A stretch of 64,000 nt of DNA from Pedobacter namyangjuensis (GTDB lineage: Bacteria > Bacteroidota > Bacteroidia > Sphingobacteriales > Sphingobacteriaceae). The notes below the pieces were generated by a model. The model saw only the letters and a program-made list of their open reading frames with translations. It made no database searches and had not been told where the DNA came from. This document shows positions 43,081 through 52,013 of this stretch, piece after piece. The position numbers were made by a program, and so were the translations under genes. Every line of letters starts with the position of its first letter. Position 1 is the first letter of the stretch. The stretch spans positions 310,001-374,000 of the forward strand of contig NZ_QMHQ01000003.1 of assembly GCF_003313325.1 (NCBI RefSeq), in the 5' to 3' direction.

Positions 43081-43578
43081 CTATTCTTTAGCAGGAATAA
43101 CATGATTTTTAGCAGCCTCTATATAAAGCATAATCTGGTTCAGGCAAACCGATAAATTGCTTTTCACATCGTGTTCCCAAAATCGCATTACAGTATAACC
43201 AATATCGCTTAAACTTCTGTTTACAAACCGATCGCGTTGCATATTTCTCTCAATTTTAGGAATCCAAAAACCCAAATTACTTTTCGGTTTTCGTTTTGCC
43301 CAATCGTAGCCATGCCAAAAGTCGCCATCAACAAATATTGCTAGTCTGTACTTGTCTATAACCAAATCTGGCTTTCCCGGCAAATCCTTTCTATGTATCC
43401 TGAACCGAATATTCCTCGCCCAAAGTGCTTTCCTAAGCATCATCTCTGGCACAGAGTTTTTGCCACGAATCTTAGCCATCGTTTTACTACGCTGCTTGGT
43501 GGTATAAAAACCAGCACTCTCCTCAAAACGAGGAATTTTGATGATTTCTTCTTCTGCAGTATAGTTTTTAACGCTCAT
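43081..43578 (-). CDS. vsr: Very short patch repair (Vsr) endonuclease
   Basis: A 165-residue mismatch endonuclease that nicks 5' of T in T-G pairs formed by deamination of 5-methylcytosine. Core: KTMAKIRGKNSVPEMMLRK, LPGKPDLVIDKYRLAIFVDGD, DFWHGYDW, FWIPKIERNMQRDR and FWEHDV. The E. coli FTHGCFWHHHHC zinc region is here FVDGDFWHGYDW, without cysteine, so zinc binding is altered or absent; such variants are usual outside enterobacteria. It is convergent with its partner methyltransferase. Confidence 0.92.
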   Translation of the reverse strand: MSVKNYTAEEEIIKIPRFEESAGFYTTKQRSKTMAKIRGKNSVPEMMLRKALWARNIRFRIHRKDLPGKPDLVIDKYRLAIFVDGDFWHGYDWAKRKPKSNLGFWIPKIERNMQRDRFVNRSLSDIGYTVMRFWEHDVKSNLSVCLNQIMLYIEAAKNHVIPAKE

Positions 43579-43690
43579 ATTTACCTAACTGCAATTACGC
43601 CAAAATGTTTAACACCTAAAAGGATTTATGCTGAAACCGCTGCTTCTCAAAAACAATAAAAAACGACGGCTGTTTATAAAGAAAAAAGTT

Positions 43691-44461
43691 ATGAGAGCTA
43701 TTTGGAAAGGCGCAATAGGTTTTGGTTTAGTTAACATACCCGTAAAATTATACTCAGGTGTGCAAAACAGCAATTTGGATTTAGATATGCTCGACGAACG
43801 TGACCATGCCAAGATTAAATATCAACGAATAAACGAAGACAGCAGAAAAGAAGTTCCTTTTGATAAAATTGTAAAAGGGTATTTTCTAAAAGATCGCTAC
43901 GTTATTCTTGATGAGCACGACTTTGAAGAAGCAGCACCAGAAAAAAATAAAATCATAGAGCTTGAAAATTTTGTCGACATAAAAGACATCAACCCTGTTT
44001 ATTACGAAACTTCTTATTATACCGAACCAGAAAAACAAGGAACAAAAGCCTACGCCCTTTTGCTTAAAGCTTTAGAAAAATCTAAAAAAGCTGGCGTTGC
44101 CAGATTTGTATTAAGAAGCACAGAAAATCTTTGTGTAATACACCCAATGGATGGCGTAATCGTTATCACTAAAATTCGCTTTCAGGAAGAGATAAGATCC
44201 CTGGCAGACATAAAGAAAGTAAGCACCACAGTAACCAAAAAAGAAATGGACGTAGGCTTAGCTTTAATTAAACAATACAGCGCCCCATTTGATATTGCGG
44301 CTTTTAAAGACGAATACACTAACGAATTACTAAAAATAATTAAAGCAAAAGCCAAAGGCAAACGTACGGTGGTTAAAAAACTTAAACCTAAAAAGGCTAC
44401 CAGCGATAACCTTTACGATCAATTAATGCAAAGCTTGGGCGGAGCAAAAAAACGAGCATAG
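43691..44461 (+). CDS. ku: Ku protein, non-homologous end joining
   Basis: A 256-residue homodimeric end-binding protein. I start at the ATG at 43691 (MRAIWKGAIGFGLVNIPVKLY), the conserved N-terminus of bacterial Ku; an ATG 21 codons upstream would only add a basic stretch. The bridge region is typical (RFVLRSTENLCVIHPMDGVI), and the lysine-rich C-terminus (KAKGKRTVVKKLKPKKAT) may contact DNA. It is convergent with ligD, whose stop lies 10 bases away; together they make a two-component NHEJ system. Confidence 0.95.
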   Translation: MRAIWKGAIGFGLVNIPVKLYSGVQNSNLDLDMLDERDHAKIKYQRINEDSRKEVPFDKIVKGYFLKDRYVILDEHDFEEAAPEKNKIIELENFVDIKDINPVYYETSYYTEPEKQGTKAYALLLKALEKSKKAGVARFVLRSTENLCVIHPMDGVIVITKIRFQEEIRSLADIKKVSTTVTKKEMDVGLALIKQYSAPFDIAAFKDEYTNELLKIIKAKAKGKRTVVKKLKPKKATSDNLYDQLMQSLGGAKKRA

Positions 44462-44471
44462 TTGCTGGCTA

Positions 44472-47129
44472 TCACTCTTCTTCCTGTTCTGTTTTGGCAG
44501 CAAAATCTTTTAAGATTTTTTTCAGATCTATGCCTTTCGAGAGTATAGGTTTAAAAATATCACCATTGGCTTTTATACGCTCCATTGCATTAAAAATAGT
44601 AAAATCCTTTAGCTTCAATCCTTTTTTAACCTCTTCCCACTCTAATGGCATAGAAACAGTAGCGCCCGGTTTTGGTCGTACAGAGTAAGGTGCAGCAACG
44701 GTGGCTCCTGCCCTATTTTGTAAAAAGTCTAAATACATTTTGCCTTTTCTATCTTTAATGGCTCGTTCTAAACTGGTAAACTTTGGCAATCTTCTGTTTA
44801 CTAACGTTACAATAATCCTTGCAAACTCCTTTGATTGCTCGTAAGTATATTTTGCACCTAAAGGAATATAGATGTGCAGACCGGTAGAACCACTTGTTTT
44901 GCAATAACTCGGTACATTCATTTCATCTAAAACCTTCTTAGTTTCTAACGCCACCTCAATTACCTGGTTAAAACTCTGTTTATCAGGATCTAAATCAAGC
45001 ACACACCATGTTGGATGATCAGGTTTTTTTATAGTGCTATTCCAAGGGTTAATTTCAATGCATCCTAAACTGGCCATATAAAGTAAAGTTGCCTTGTTGT
45101 TACCTAGCAGAAAGTGTTTATCTTCATCGCTATCGCCAGCATGATATAAATAGGTGTCAATCCAATCCGGCACCTTACCTGTTACATCTTTTTGGTAAAA
45201 ACTTTGCCCATCAATCCCGTTAGGATGCCTATTTAAAGACTGTGGCCTATTTTTTAAATACGGCAAAATATAGCTTGAAACTTCATCGTAATAATTTATT
45301 AATTGGCGTTTTGTAATTTTTTCTATCGGCCAGTAGACTTTACTTAGATTTGTAAATTTAATTTCTTTTCCGCCCACTTTAAGAAGTTGCGTTTCTTCAC
45401 CAGCGTCTAATAATCCACCGTCTTCGCCCTTTTTAGCTGAGGTTTTCTGAACCTTTTCCACAGGCACTTCTTCCTCCAACATTACTTCTTTGGCTTTTTT
45501 ATCCTCACGCATTCCCTCAAAAGACGGGTGTCGCATTACACCATCCGCAGTCATCTCTGTAAAACTTACCTCGCATATCAGTTCGGGTTTCAACCAAGTA
45601 GCTATAGCCTTTGGTGGGTTTGGCCTAAACCTGCTGGCTTTATTAATATCTGGCTCGGCAGAAAATGCAGGCTTATCTATTTCAAGCGGTTTAAACTGTG
45701 CTAACAATTCTTTTTGCGTCTTCGCAGAAAAACCTGTACCAATTTTACCCGTGTAAACTAATTTCTTTCCTTTGTACACGCCTACCAAAAGCGAGCTAAA
45801 AGATTTCGTAGAATCGTCATTTCTGGTATAACCTGCAATTACAACTTCCTGTCTTTTATTCGCCTTAATTTTTAACCAGTTTCCACTTCTATGGTCGGTT
45901 TCATAAACGCTGTCCTTGCTTTTTGCTATAATCCCTTCTAAACCCATTTTTTTCGCAGCAGCTAAAAAATCTATACCAGAAGTATCAAAATCCTTACTCA
46001 GTTTAATCCGGTCACTTTCGGGCAAAACCTTTTTTAACAATGCCCTACGAGCTGTTAATGGCAAATCTTTGAGGTTATAACCTTCATACCATGTTATATC
46101 GAAAACGTAATAAATCAGCAAGCCGTCTTCGTCACTACGCCAATTTTGCAGGGCACCGAAATCAGCCATTCCTTTTTCGTCTGCCACTATCACCTCTCCA
46201 TCTAAAACTGCATTAATTTTTAATGCTTTTAGCTCGTTATATATCGGATGGAATTTCTCATCGAATGATTTGTCGTTGCGAGATTTTAGACTAACGGAGG
46301 AATTATTTTTAAATGCTATCGCTCTGTAACCATCCCATTTTATTTCGTAAAGCCAATTTTCATCATCTTCCAAAGGTTTGTTAACCAAAGTTGCCAGCAT
46401 AGGCTTTAAGTTCGAGGTAAATTTTTGTTTCTTGGCAGTTGCCAATATCGATTTTAAGTTGTCTGTTTCTGATTTCGCCTTAACTTTTTTCTCGCTAATC
46501 TTTTTGCCTAATTGCGCACTGGCATCTTTAAGTTTAGGCTGGGCCTTTTCATGTGCTTTTTTTACCTGCTCTAATGTTTTTTTAGATCGTACCGATTTAT
46601 CTTTAATCGTAATATCAACCTCACTGGCGTACTTGTCGTTGTGTTTTATTAAAAGCCAAGCATTTTCGCCCATGCCCTTGGTTTTTACTAAAGCAAATTC
46701 GCCTTTAAGCTTTTTGCCATGTAAAATCATTTTAACGGAGCCTTTTTTTATCTCCTTTAGCAAATATTTTTCTTGGCCCTTAACATCTTCTTCCTTCGCT
46801 TCTAAAGCCTCGTACGTTCCTTCGTCCCACAGTATAACCGTGCCTCCACCATATTCTCCTTCCGGAATAATTCCCTCAAAATCTTTATAGTCGAACGGAT
46901 GATCTTCTACCATCATTGCCAAGCGTTTGGTTTTTGGATCATTTGAAGGACCTTTAGGTACCGCCCAACTTTTTAACACCCCGTCCATCTCTAACCTAAA
47001 ATCGTAATGCAGGTGAGACGCTGCATGTTTCTGAATTACGAACCGCAGTTCTTTACCGGTGCTTTTTCCGCCTTGCGGCTCTTTAGTTTTAGTAAACGAA
47101 CGCTTTTTTTGGTAGGCTGTTAAACTCAT
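44472..47129 (-). CDS. ligD: Multidomain ATP-dependent DNA ligase D
   Basis: An 885-residue enzyme with domains in the order phosphoesterase-ligase-polymerase; start at the ATG at 47129 (MSLTAYQKKRSF), three codons after a TTG. Phosphoesterase (1 to about 190): HYDFRLEMDGVLKSWAVPKG and IPEGEYGGGTVILWDEG. Ligase (about 235-560): adenylation lysine in EIKWDGYRAIAFK, then LDGEVIV and EGIIAKSKDS. Polymerase/primase (about 585-885): WCVLDLDPDKQSF with the metal aspartates and TSGSTGLHIYIPL. It trims, fills and seals double-strand breaks with Ku. A lysine-rich linker (200-235) separates the first two domains. Confidence 0.95.
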   Translation of the reverse strand: MSLTAYQKKRSFTKTKEPQGGKSTGKELRFVIQKHAASHLHYDFRLEMDGVLKSWAVPKGPSNDPKTKRLAMMVEDHPFDYKDFEGIIPEGEYGGGTVILWDEGTYEALEAKEEDVKGQEKYLLKEIKKGSVKMILHGKKLKGEFALVKTKGMGENAWLLIKHNDKYASEVDITIKDKSVRSKKTLEQVKKAHEKAQPKLKDASAQLGKKISEKKVKAKSETDNLKSILATAKKQKFTSNLKPMLATLVNKPLEDDENWLYEIKWDGYRAIAFKNNSSVSLKSRNDKSFDEKFHPIYNELKALKINAVLDGEVIVADEKGMADFGALQNWRSDEDGLLIYYVFDITWYEGYNLKDLPLTARRALLKKVLPESDRIKLSKDFDTSGIDFLAAAKKMGLEGIIAKSKDSVYETDHRSGNWLKIKANKRQEVVIAGYTRNDDSTKSFSSLLVGVYKGKKLVYTGKIGTGFSAKTQKELLAQFKPLEIDKPAFSAEPDINKASRFRPNPPKAIATWLKPELICEVSFTEMTADGVMRHPSFEGMREDKKAKEVMLEEEVPVEKVQKTSAKKGEDGGLLDAGEETQLLKVGGKEIKFTNLSKVYWPIEKITKRQLINYYDEVSSYILPYLKNRPQSLNRHPNGIDGQSFYQKDVTGKVPDWIDTYLYHAGDSDEDKHFLLGNNKATLLYMASLGCIEINPWNSTIKKPDHPTWCVLDLDPDKQSFNQVIEVALETKKVLDEMNVPSYCKTSGSTGLHIYIPLGAKYTYEQSKEFARIIVTLVNRRLPKFTSLERAIKDRKGKMYLDFLQNRAGATVAAPYSVRPKPGATVSMPLEWEEVKKGLKLKDFTIFNAMERIKANGDIFKPILSKGIDLKKILKDFAAKTEQEEE

Positions 47130-47269
47130 AAAAATCAATTTGATAACATCTTTAGAACAACCCTATTTTTAAAATGTTTAGTGTGTGTAGGCCAGTTAAA
47201 TAAAACTATTTGAAATTGGGGATGTTCCTTTTCAAACAAGAATCTTTTATCCCCGAAAATTGATTTAGA

Positions 47270-48172
47270 ATGAAAAAGCAGAAGAAACAAGAAAACATCG
47301 AAAATCCAGACGAAAAATACCCTGTACCGCCTTTTCCTAAGCAAAAACAAACGCCACCAGGAACAGAGGCTGCTTTAGATCCACCAGCGAACCATGGCGA
47401 ACATTCTTACCAAGGATGTGGAAAGCTAAAAGGTAGAAAAGCAATTATAACGGGTGGCGATTCGGGAATTGGAAAAGCTATTGCTATTGCTTTTGCCAGA
47501 GAAGGTGCAGATGTTTTAATCAGTTATTTAAGTGATGTAGAAACTGTAGATGCTAAAGATACCGCAAATTGGGTTGAAAAAGCTGGTCAAAAGGCAGTTT
47601 TGGTGAAAGGCGATATTAGAAAAGAAAATCATTGTAAAAAAATTATAGAAAAAGCTGTTGCAGCATTTGGGCAAATAGACATTTTGGTAAACAATGCTGC
47701 GTTTCAAATGGGAAGAGAGAAATTGGACGATATCCCTACCGAAGAGTGGGTTAAAACTTTCGATACCAACATTCATCCCATGTTTTATTTAAGCAAAGCT
47801 GCCGTAAAACACATGAAAAAGGGCAGTAGCATTATTAACACCACATCGGTAAATGCGTATAATCCATCAGAAGTGCTTTTGCCTTACGCTGCCACCAAAG
47901 GTGCTATTCAAAACTTTACGGCTAATTTGAGCCAGATATTATTAATGGAAGGTACAGGTATAAGGGTTAACGCAGTAGCGCCAGGACCTATTTGGACACC
48001 ATTGATCCCATCCACTATGCCAGATCCTGAAAAATTTGGTCAGGATACGCCTATGGGCCGACCGGGACAACCCGTAGAGGTTGCTTGTGCCTATGTATTT
48101 TTAGCTAGCGATGATGCAAGTTATATTGCCGGAGCAACTTTACCCGTTGCTGGCGGAAGAATCACCATCTAA
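47270..48172 (+). CDS. Short-chain dehydrogenase/reductase, general-stress type
   Basis: A 300-residue SDR with a disordered, proline- and lysine-rich head of about 50 residues (PDEKYPVPPFPKQKQTPPG), as in the YhxC/YdaD (GSP39) group. Rossmann motif is ITGGDSGIGKAIAIAFA; NNAA is present; the catalytic Ser is in INTTSVNAY and the YxxxK is YAATK. The C-terminus ends with the usual YIAGATLPVAGG. Substrate unknown. It is divergent from ligD and followed by a small hydrophilic protein gene. Confidence 0.9.
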   Translation: MKKQKKQENIENPDEKYPVPPFPKQKQTPPGTEAALDPPANHGEHSYQGCGKLKGRKAIITGGDSGIGKAIAIAFAREGADVLISYLSDVETVDAKDTANWVEKAGQKAVLVKGDIRKENHCKKIIEKAVAAFGQIDILVNNAAFQMGREKLDDIPTEEWVKTFDTNIHPMFYLSKAAVKHMKKGSSIINTTSVNAYNPSEVLLPYAATKGAIQNFTANLSQILLMEGTGIRVNAVAPGPIWTPLIPSTMPDPEKFGQDTPMGRPGQPVEVACAYVFLASDDASYIAGATLPVAGGRITI

Positions 48173-48250
48173 AGCATCAACCTCTTAAAAAAATTTTTTT
48201 AATTAAATACCTAGGTTCTAATAAAATCTCAGGTTATAAAAACCAAAATC

Positions 48251-48430
48251 ATGGAAAACTCGAAAAAAGAAAATCAAGAAACAGAGAATAAAGAAAAAGG
48301 AAAAACAGCTGGTGATGCGAAAGGAAAAGCTTCTTTTGATCAAAATGGCGAAGGTGCATCGCCTAAATATGGAAAAGCTGGCGACGAACCTAGCGAAACA
48401 AAAGAGGGCGCAAAAAAAGGGAAGATTTAA
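48251..48430 (+). CDS. 59-residue hydrophilic, probably disordered protein
   Basis: ATG at 48251, stop at 48428. The product starts MENSKKENQETENKEKGKT and ends KEGAKKGKI; over half of its residues are K, E, G, D, N or Q and it has no hydrophobic core. Such proteins resemble small stress or desiccation hydrophilins, though I cannot assign a family. The stop codon lies inside the stem-loop of a strong terminator, and the gene follows the SDR by 78 bases. It is not merely a low-complexity frame: it has a clear start and a terminator fitted to its end. Confidence 0.65.
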   Translation: MENSKKENQETENKEKGKTAGDAKGKASFDQNGEGASPKYGKAGDEPSETKEGAKKGKI

Positions 48431-48446
48431 TTCTTCCCTTTTTTAT
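48412..48446 (+). terminator. Intrinsic terminator overlapping the small protein's stop
   Basis: AAGGGAAGA pairs with TCTTCCCTT around TTTAAT, with A-run before and T-run after. It also faces the response regulator gene on the other strand, so it can act both ways. Confidence 0.9.
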
Positions 48447-48467
48447 ATTGATACCTAATTTTAATAA

Positions 48468-48827
48468 TTAAGCAATAAGATCGTTTACTTTTTTAACTAA
48501 CGCGTCAATATCGAAAGGTTTAGCTATAAAATCATCAGCTCTGCTTTCCTTACGCATAAAGGCAACATCTTTATGGGCCGACATTAGCAAAACAGGAATG
48601 GTTGCAGATTGCTCGTCATCTTTTAATTTTTCGCAAATCGTCATTCCATTACCGTCGGGCAACATTACATCTAGTAAAAACAAAGTCGGTAAATCTTTAT
48701 CTTTTCGTTCTTCAAAAGCCTTAACAGTAGCAAAGCTATCTACACCATACCCCTCACTTTCAAGTAAATAAGTTACCAGCTCGCGTATATCATCGTTATC
48801 TTCTACAACGTAAATTTTTTTGTCCAT
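48468..48827 (-). CDS. Single-domain response regulator
   Basis: A 119-residue CheY-like receiver with no output domain. The acidic pair is VEDNDD, phospho-acceptor LLDVMLPDG, and the switch lysine ADDFIAKPFD. It would pass phosphate on or bind a partner protein. No kinase gene is adjacent. Its promoter is well formed (48843-48877). Confidence 0.92.
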   Translation of the reverse strand: MDKKIYVVEDNDDIRELVTYLLESEGYGVDSFATVKAFEERKDKDLPTLFLLDVMLPDGNGMTICEKLKDDEQSATIPVLLMSAHKDVAFMRKESRADDFIAKPFDIDALVKKVNDLIA

Positions 48828-48842
48828 TTAAAAATCCTTAGG

Positions 48843-48877
48843 CAAATATAAAAATATCATCCTAGCTACAACAAAAA
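48843..48877 (-). promoter_or_regulatory. Bacteroidota-type promoter of the response regulator
   Basis: On the minus strand: TTTTTG (48872-48877), a 21-base spacer, then TATATTTG (48843-48850), matching the -33/-7 consensus TTTG/TAnnTTTG. The ATG is 15 bases after the -7 element. Confidence 0.7.
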
Positions 48878-49027
48878 CAGCACCATATTGATTTTTATTT
48901 TTCATAAAAAATCAACCGGCAACCATTCTAACTAAAAATTGTTTTAGAAAAAGAGATTAACATTCCAAAAAACATAAGCCAAGCGATATTTGTTACAGCT
49001 ACACATCATCCTTTAAAACAAAAAAAC

Positions 49028-49396
49028 ATGTTAACTAAACTAGAAAATTTACCGGCTCACGTGTTTGGCGTAAAAGCCGAAGGCGAAGTTGATGCAGATG
49101 ACCTTAAAAATGTCCTTTTACCAGGACTAGAATCATTAACAGATAAATTCGGGGAAATCTATTACATACTTGTTTTAGAAACCAAAGTAGAAAACTTTAC
49201 CGCTGGTGCTTGGTTTCAGGATATGGTTGCTGGCCTAAAACATTTAACAGCTTGGAAAAAAATGGCTATCGTAACAGATCAGAAGTCGGTAGAAAAGTTT
49301 ACAGATGGTTTTAGCTATGTAACCCCAGGAGAAGCAAAGGGCTTTTCTTTGGCAGAAATAGACGAAGCTATAGCATGGGTAAGTATAAAAAATTAA
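49028..49396 (+). CDS. SpoIIAA-like (STAS-related) protein
   Basis: A 122-residue cytoplasmic protein of the SpoIIAA-like group: AEGEVDADDLKNVLLPGLE, YILVLETKVENFTAGAW, AIVTDQKSVEKFTDGF and a C-terminal ALAWV-like strand (EAIAWVSIKN). The group has a STAS-type fold and lipid-pocket or anti-sigma-like roles in various bacteria; the task here is unknown. It is the first gene of a tight four-gene unit (spacers of 5, 17 and 23 bases) that ends with a GH130 enzyme. Confidence 0.85.
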   Translation: MLTKLENLPAHVFGVKAEGEVDADDLKNVLLPGLESLTDKFGEIYYILVLETKVENFTAGAWFQDMVAGLKHLTAWKKMAIVTDQKSVEKFTDGFSYVTPGEAKGFSLAEIDEAIAWVSIKN

Positions 49397-49401
49397 ATAT
49401 T

Positions 49402-49836
49402 ATGGGATTGATTAAAAATTTATTAGCCGGTTTTGCAGGTTCTGTAGCATTAAATGTGTTGCACGAAACCATGAGAAAAAATTTTAGCAATGTGCCTCGC
49501 ATAAATTTGCTTGGCGAAGAGGCCCTAAACAAAACTTTATTCGCCTACGGCACGCCCATTATGGATAAAGATGAATTACATAATACTACACTGAAAGCTG
49601 ATTTAGCTTCAAACGCAATGTACTATAGTTTAATTGGTGGTAATAAACATTTTATCTGGCCAAAAGCTATTATACTTGGTGTAAGTGCTGGCGTAGCTGC
49701 ATTAAAACTTCCAGAGCCTATGGGTTTAAATCCAGAACCGGTTACTAGAACGCAACAAACAAAAATATTAACGGTTGGCTATTACTTATTCGGCGCTTTA
49801 GTAACTGCCAGCGTTTTAAAAGCCCTATCAAAATAA
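49402..49836 (+). CDS. Small membrane protein of unknown function
   Basis: A 144-residue protein, start chosen at the ATG at 49402 (MGLIKNLLAGFAGSVALNVLHE), 5 bases after the previous stop; an in-frame ATG at 49375 would overlap that gene. Hydrophobic segments at 3-20, about 88-105 and 122-140 suggest two or three membrane helices. No known family is recognised. It lies between the SpoIIAA-like and PNPOx-like genes and is most likely co-expressed with them under stress. Confidence 0.75.
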   Translation: MGLIKNLLAGFAGSVALNVLHETMRKNFSNVPRINLLGEEALNKTLFAYGTPIMDKDELHNTTLKADLASNAMYYSLIGGNKHFIWPKAIILGVSAGVAALKLPEPMGLNPEPVTRTQQTKILTVGYYLFGALVTASVLKALSK

Positions 49837-49853
49837 AATCAAATCATCTACCT

Positions 49854-50408
49854 ATGGAAAACAATTCGAGAGACAGCGCAAACAACACGCAAAACACAGC
49901 AGATCATATAAAAACCCTAGAGGGTAAAGAAGCTGTTAAAAAATTAAAAGATTTGGCTACCAGTGCCGAAAACTGCTTTTTCTGCACCAACATAAAAACC
50001 GGACTACCTGTTTCTGTTCGTCCTATGTCTGTACAAGAAGTAGACGACGAAGGCAACCTTTGGTTTGTAAGCATGGTTGACAGCAATAAAAACGAAGAAA
50101 TAAAACACGACCCCTTTACCCAACTTTTCTTTCAAGAAAACAAAAACTCGGGTTTTTTAAGCATTTATGGCATCACTGAGGTGTTAAGAGACCAGGCTAA
50201 AATAGATGAGTTGTGGAATCCATTTTTAAAAGTGTGGTTTCAAAATGGTAAAGACGATCCAAATATCGCTTTGTTAAAAGTTGTGCCAACAAATGTTTAT
50301 TATTGGGATACCAAACATGGTGAAGCTATTGCCTTTATTAAAATGGCTGCTTCTATTGTTACAGGTAAAACCATGGATGATTCGGTTGAAGGAAAACTAG
50401 AAATCTAA
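49854..50408 (+). CDS. Pyridoxamine 5'-phosphate oxidase-like protein (general stress protein 26 type)
   Basis: A 184-residue split-barrel flavin-binding protein. SAENCFFCTNIKTGLPVSVRPMSV, GNLWFVSMVDSNKNEEIKHD and FQENKNSGFLSIYG match the GSP26 group rather than true PdxH. The C-terminus has VYYWDTKHGEAIAFIKMAAS. Likely binds FMN or FAD; the reaction is unknown. Third gene of the stress unit. Confidence 0.88.
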   Translation: MENNSRDSANNTQNTADHIKTLEGKEAVKKLKDLATSAENCFFCTNIKTGLPVSVRPMSVQEVDDEGNLWFVSMVDSNKNEEIKHDPFTQLFFQENKNSGFLSIYGITEVLRDQAKIDELWNPFLKVWFQNGKDDPNIALLKVVPTNVYYWDTKHGEAIAFIKMAASIVTGKTMDDSVEGKLEI

Positions 50409-50431
50409 ATAGCACACCCTAAAAAATTAGC

Positions 50432-51898
50432 ATGAGAATTCCAATTGAACGAAAGTACGTTAAAGTTTATCCAGACCCTAAGCGAGTAATTGCCCGATTT
50501 TTTTTTAATGGCGATGAACGCGGAAAAGATGTAATTACCAAAGTGCTTACTTTAAGTAACGAGCAGGTTTTTGGCATCATTTCGCCGCTATTGCAAGAAT
50601 ACAGTAAAAGGCATCGTAACATTACAAAAATACTGCTTAGGCATTGCAAAAAGCTTAAAACCCTATTTTCTTCAATGGACATCGATTACCGCGAAATTGA
50701 AGAGCATCGCAGGCTGTTAATTGGATCTTATTTTACGCACGAGTATTCAATTGAGTCTGCCGCATTCTTTAATCCTTCCATCATCGAAGATCCAGACCAA
50801 TCTGACTTAGAAGATGGTCAAAAACGCTTAATTATAAGTTTCAGAGCTGTTGGAGAAGGACATATTTCTTCAATAATCTTCAGAAGAGCGCTAATAGATA
50901 GGCATAATAACATCACGGTTATCCCGGCAGGAGATTACATAGACGAGGCAGAAATTATTAGAAATGCTACTTACAACAAAAAGCTATTTCTAGAAAAAGG
51001 CCTAATGTCTCTAATCGACAAAGATGTGCTGGATAAACTCAACGCTAAGTTAGATGATCAGTTCGATTACGCAACCCTGAAAAAGATTATCGGCGAGGCG
51101 CAAGCTTTAGAACAAGATCCTGAAAAAGACGTAGAATTTGAAAAAGTATTATGGCTTTCAGATTCGTATTACGAAATCGTTTTCTCAATGGATACCGATA
51201 TCTCCGATAGGGTAATTTTCCCAATTTCAGAATTTGAGCGTAAAGGTATAGAAGATGCCCGCTTTACCAAATTTACGCACGATGATGGAACATCTGCTTA
51301 TTACGCAACTTACACCGCTTATGATGGTCATATCATCATCCCTAAACTGTTAAAAACTAAAGATTTTTACGACTTTACAATAGGGCCATTATTCGGTAAA
51401 GGCGCACAGAACAAAAATTTAGCATTGTTCCCGAGAAAAATAAACGGTAAATATGCTATGTTGTCTCGTATAGATGGTATAAATAATTACATCATGTATT
51501 CAGACAAAATAAATATCTGGGAAAACCCTATCCTACTTCAAGAACCTAAATATTCGTGGGAATTTGTGCAGATAGGTAATTGTGGCTCTCCGATAGAAAC
51601 TGAAAAAGGTTGGTTGGTAATCACCCACGCTGTTGGGCCAATGCGTAGGTATTGCCTAAGTGCATGCCTGCTTGATCTAAATGATCCAACGATTGAAATT
51701 GGTAGGTTAAATGAACCGTTGCTAACCCCAAATCCAGACGAGCGTGAAGGCTACGTTCCGAATGTTGTTTACTCTTGCGGTTCTATCATAAACAATGGTC
51801 AACTGGTTATCCCTTACGGATTGTCAGATTATTCATCTTCATTTGCAACGGTAGATTTAAACGAGCTTTTAGACAGAATTATAGCAAACGGAAATTAA
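50432..51898 (+). CDS. GH130-family glycosidase/phosphorylase, probably beta-mannoside active
   Basis: A 488-residue five-bladed propeller enzyme. An N-terminal extension (1 to about 115) precedes the core. Core motifs: FFNPSIIED, KGIEDARFTKF (the acid-bearing segment), KNLALFPRKINGKYAML, WEFVQIGNCGSPIETEKGW, VITHAVGPMRRYCLSACLLD and REGYVPNVVYSCG. Known members cleave beta-mannosides, mostly by phosphorolysis. It ends the stress unit and is convergent with two GT4 genes, so it may act on the glycan those make. No signal peptide, so it works in the cytoplasm. Confidence 0.9.
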   Translation: MRIPIERKYVKVYPDPKRVIARFFFNGDERGKDVITKVLTLSNEQVFGIISPLLQEYSKRHRNITKILLRHCKKLKTLFSSMDIDYREIEEHRRLLIGSYFTHEYSIESAAFFNPSIIEDPDQSDLEDGQKRLIISFRAVGEGHISSIIFRRALIDRHNNITVIPAGDYIDEAEIIRNATYNKKLFLEKGLMSLIDKDVLDKLNAKLDDQFDYATLKKIIGEAQALEQDPEKDVEFEKVLWLSDSYYEIVFSMDTDISDRVIFPISEFERKGIEDARFTKFTHDDGTSAYYATYTAYDGHIIIPKLLKTKDFYDFTIGPLFGKGAQNKNLALFPRKINGKYAMLSRIDGINNYIMYSDKINIWENPILLQEPKYSWEFVQIGNCGSPIETEKGWLVITHAVGPMRRYCLSACLLDLNDPTIEIGRLNEPLLTPNPDEREGYVPNVVYSCGSIINNGQLVIPYGLSDYSSSFATVDLNELLDRIIANGN

Positions 51899-51909
51899 AA
51901 AAAACAGTT

Positions 51910-51960
51910 AAACTTACGAAGTTTTGATCGGCACTTGCCAAAAACTTCGTAAGTTTTTTT
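51910..51960. terminator. Bidirectional terminator after the GH130 gene
   Basis: A 16-pair perfect stem, AAACTTACGAAGTTTT with AAAACTTCGTAAGTTT, 15-base loop, T-run on the plus strand and A-run before it, 12 bases past the GH130 stop. Confidence 0.9.
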
Positions 51961-52013
51961 TGTAAATATCCAGATAATAAGAAGCGCAATTTCCCTTTTC
52001 CAATCAACGCTCT

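Noticed and set aside
42833..43155. 60- and 67-codon frames between the methyltransferase and vsr
   Set aside because: They overlap repeat copy G and the vsr gene on the other strand.
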